A stretch of 33,997 nt of DNA, taken from the NCBI GenBank assembly GCA_913031385.1, contig CAJWCT010000007.1, positions 1-33,997 on the forward strand, in the 5' to 3' direction. Origin of the DNA: an uncultured Flavobacteriales bacterium. Its GTDB lineage: Bacteria > Bacteroidota > Bacteroidia > Flavobacteriales > Flavobacteriaceae. Below the pieces are notes generated by a model. That model did not search any database. It was not told where the DNA came from and worked only from the letters and a program-made list of their open reading frames with translations. This document shows, one piece after another, positions 32,212-33,997 of the stretch. The translations under genes and the position numbers were made by a program. Within the stretch, counting starts at the first letter, position 1. Each line of letters opens with the position of its first letter.

Positions 32212-33300
32212 TTATTGGGTGTTAATAAAATCAGAAATTAAATTATGAAAATGATGAACTCCTTTTTCTTTAGTTGGAGAAAATCTTCCTGTATTATAAA
32301 ATGATGAACTTATTCCCTTTTGAACATTTTGAACAACATGTTCATCTTCCATCTCAACTTTATCTAAATCTCCACTAGCTCCTAAATTTAATTTAGATTC
32401 ATCAAATACATATGACCTGAAAATAATTTTTGTATGAGACATATCCTGGGGCTCAACTAAATTAACAGATATTCCCCAAGGATAAACATTTAACATTAGG
32501 TTTGGAAAAACCCAATAATAATAAGCGGCTATTTTCTTGCCACTATCAATATGACCTTTAGGAAAAACAAAACAATCATCCTCGCCAGATGCATAACCAA
32601 CTTGTAGATTGAAGTAATCATAGATCTCTGTATCATAATTTTCATAATCTAAAACTACATCAAGATCTTTATGAACAAAAGGGACATGGAATCCTTCAAG
32701 ATAATTATCACAATATAAAGCCCAATGTGCATCTATTTCATAATTTTTTGACAGAGATTCTTTAATACATAACTTATTAAGAGGAAGGAAGCCAACTCTA
32801 TCTTCAATTTGATTTAATACTTGGTTTAAATCAAATAATGGATTTAAACCAACAAAAAGTAATCCATGCCAGTTTATTAAGGGAAATTGATGAAGATTAT
32901 CACATTCTCTAGGAAACCCTATTGTTTTATCAAACTCTGGCATATATTCAAATATTCCTTTATTATTAAATCTTCTTCCATGGTACTTGCAAACTATTTT
33001 TTTTGTTTTACATGGCTCATCAATTAAAATATTACCTCTATGTGAACATACATTGCTTATGCAATTAATCTTTTCATCTTCTGATCTAGTTAATAAAACA
33101 GGCTCAGTAAGAAAGTTGTCTAAAATAGTTATTGGATATGCAGAATTTTTTTTAATAATACTTTGATCACCAATCCATTGCCATGATTTTAAAAATAATT
33201 TTTCTTTTAGTATTTCAAAAGTTTCAGAATTTTTATAAAATAATGCAGGCAATGTTTCAGCTTTTGTAATATCAGAATCTATAAAAATCTTGGTCTTCAT
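32212..33300 (-). CDS. Rieske non-heme iron oxygenase, alpha-subunit type
   Basis: 362 residues. The Rieske 2Fe-2S domain has C85-S-H87 and C104-x2-H107 (CSHRGN and CKYHGRRF). The catalytic domain carries the mononuclear iron site DNYLEGFHVPFVH with H205 and H210; the third ligand is probably an Asp in the C-terminal VEMEDEHVV stretch. Such single-component alpha subunits hydroxylate or demethylate small substrates (aromatic acids, choline/betaine-type amines) with a separate reductase. No beta subunit or reductase adjoins it. It follows rimM by 15 bases, so it is probably read from the rpsP-rimM transcript, an unusual setting. Confidence 0.9.
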   Translation of the reverse strand: MKTKIFIDSDITKAETLPALFYKNSETFEILKEKLFLKSWQWIGDQSIIKKNSAYPITILDNFLTEPVLLTRSEDEKINCISNVCSHRGNILIDEPCKTKKIVCKYHGRRFNNKGIFEYMPEFDKTIGFPRECDNLHQFPLINWHGLLFVGLNPLFDLNQVLNQIEDRVGFLPLNKLCIKESLSKNYEIDAHWALYCDNYLEGFHVPFVHKDLDVVLDYENYDTEIYDYFNLQVGYASGEDDCFVFPKGHIDSGKKIAAYYYWVFPNLMLNVYPWGISVNLVEPQDMSHTKIIFRSYVFDESKLNLGASGDLDKVEMEDEHVVQNVQKGISSSFYNTGRFSPTKEKGVHHFHNLISDFINTQ

Positions 33301-33315
33301 TACTTACTATAATAA

Positions 33316-33843
33316 TTACTTTAAATATAAGTCAATAAGTCCATTTGGTGCAGAAATATATATAGTTTTATTTTCTCTATTTATTGTTTCAATTATATTA
33401 TCATTAATAGGTATTAAAATTTCTCCCCCCTTATTTTTAACAATAAAAACACTTTGTGATGAATTGTCATCCACTTTTATAATTAACCCTATATCTCCAT
33501 AATTTGAATCCACTACATTGTATCCTATAATTTCATGGTAATAGAATTTTTTGCCTTGTAATTTAGGTAAATTTTCTAGTGGTAAATAAACTTCCTTATT
33601 TATCATAGAAGAAGCTTCCTGTTCAGAATTAATATCTTCAAACTTTATTCTTAAAGTTGATTTTTTTTGGAATGTAGATTTTTCAATAAAATAAGGAATA
33701 AGTTTTCTGTTTATATTTATAAATACTGACTGTAAATTTTCATATACTTCAGGTTCATCAGTATCTAAATTTATTATAAGCTCTCCTTTAAAGCTATACT
33801 TTTTTGTAATTTTCCCTAAATAAAAACAATCCTTTATCTCCAT
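33316..33843 (-). CDS. rimM: Ribosome maturation factor RimM
   Basis: 175 residues. The N-terminal beta-barrel begins CFYLGKITKKYSFKGELIIN (a KxxGxxGE-like element, here KKYSFKGE). The C-terminal PRC-barrel has KFYYHEIIGYNVVDSNYGDIG and GGEILIPINDNII. It binds S19 and helps mature the head of the 30S subunit. It follows rpsP by 62 bases, the conserved rpsP-rimM order. Confidence 0.94.
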   Translation of the reverse strand: MEIKDCFYLGKITKKYSFKGELIINLDTDEPEVYENLQSVFININRKLIPYFIEKSTFQKKSTLRIKFEDINSEQEASSMINKEVYLPLENLPKLQGKKFYYHEIIGYNVVDSNYGDIGLIIKVDDNSSQSVFIVKNKGGEILIPINDNIIETINRENKTIYISAPNGLIDLYLK

Positions 33844-33905
33844 AGCTTTTTAGCTACAACAAAATATTAGTAGGAATAAATTTAAAAATTAATTTGTAGA
33901 ATTAG

Positions 33906-33997
33906 CTATTCTTCCTTAGCCGAGTCTTCTTCAGCAGGTTTCTCTTCAGCAGGTTTCTCTTCGGCTGGTGCTTCTTCAGCAGGTTTCTCTTCGGCTG
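33906..33997 (-). CDS. rpsP: 30S ribosomal protein S16, C-terminal tail only (cut by window edge)
   Basis: The minus strand is open from the window end to TAG at 33908-33906 and encodes 29 residues built of repeated AEEKP units (with one AEEAP), ending EDSAKEE. No S16 core is visible. The call rests on position directly before rimM, and on Bacteroidota S16 proteins usually carrying Ala/Glu/Pro/Lys-rich tails of this type. Confidence 0.72.
   Translation of the reverse strand, partial: AEEKPAEEAPAEEKPAEEKPAEEDSAKEE
33936..33995 (-). repeat. Four 15-bp tandem repeats in the rpsP tail
   Basis: Units at 33936-33950, 33951-33965, 33966-33980 and 33981-33995. On the minus strand each is GCYGAAGAGAAACCT-like, encoding Ala-Glu-Glu-Lys-Pro; the third is degenerate and encodes AEEAP. 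The array continues to the window edge. Confidence 0.85.

Noticed and set aside
33290-33502. 70-codon plus-strand frame over the rimM 3' end
   Set aside because: Antisense shadow of rimM, hydrophobic by codon complement only.
1-33997. Mobile elements, CRISPR arrays, tRNA or rRNA genes, toxin-antitoxin or defence islands
   Set aside because: All spacers are short and were read on both strands; no direct-repeat arrays, transposase motifs, cloverleaf-like sequences or defence domains were found.

Overview
The window is about 34 kb of very AT-rich (roughly 30% GC by eye), densely packed chromosomal DNA. It almost certainly comes from a member of the Bacteroidota, most likely a Flavobacteriales organism of the marine, small-genome kind. 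The evidence is lineage-typical families (DUF3098, DUF3127, DUF3784, DUF4271, DUF4296), ribosomal proteins L21 and S16 with long C-terminal tails, a TonB-dependent receptor, starts without obvious Shine-Dalgarno sequences, and several promoters of the Bacteroidota TTG-N19-TAnnTTTG type. I see no mobile element, phage gene, CRISPR array, rRNA or tRNA. No gap longer than 300 bases lacks a gene.

Layout. 1-310 (-): N-terminus of an M16 zinc metallopeptidase, divergent from rplU-rpmA (502-1266), which has a clear promoter. 1318-3099 (+): overlapping 4'-phosphopantetheinyl transferase, PnuC-type vitamin transporter and stand-alone NadR-like kinase. 3111-3182: a divergent TPP riboswitch leading a TonB-dependent receptor (3203-5419). 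5416-5844 (-): Rieske-like small exported protein. 5958-6830 (+): greA and a HIT protein, with a terminator-like hairpin at the expected greA transcript start. 6810-7955 (-): orphan histidine kinase. 8094-10167 (+): DUF3127 protein and two tandem PPK2 kinases. 10164-12777 (-): ftsX-DUF3098-uppP-truB envelope/tRNA operon. 12873-16006 (+): leuS and DUF3784 protein. 16011-17357 (-): saccharopine dehydrogenase-like protein. 17465-19075 (+): pckA. 19087-20512 (-): DUF4271 protein and a uroporphyrinogen-III synthase-like protein. 20588-24437 (+): dolichol-phosphate-mannose-synthase-like GT2, dihydroorotase, DUF4296 lipoprotein, tyrS. 24440-25420 (-): LuxE-family protein. 25551-30774 (+): PhoB/PhoR-like two-component pair, trmB, alkyltransferase-like protein, Mrp ATPase, NifU-domain protein, ferredoxin/flavodoxin-NADP reductase. 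30771-32130 (-): acyl-CoA (glutaryl-CoA-like) dehydrogenase and a 57-codon small gene. 32212-33997 (-): rpsP (3' end only), rimM and a Rieske oxygenase.

How the genes fit together. Most are core functions: translation (rplU, rpmA, leuS, tyrS, trmB, truB, rimM, rpsP), envelope building (ftsX, uppP, GT2), central metabolism (pckA, dihydroorotase, heme branch) and Fe-S cluster handling (Mrp plus NifU domain, next to an NADP reductase). The less ordinary parts are the vitamin-uptake locus around the TPP riboswitch, the PPK2 pair with long identical DNA tracts, the greA leader hairpin, the palindrome between ftsX and leuS, and the unlisted small gene at 30771-30944. I found no convincing wholly new multi-gene system. 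The best candidates for undescribed biology are regulatory elements and the riboswitch-linked transporter/kinase pair.
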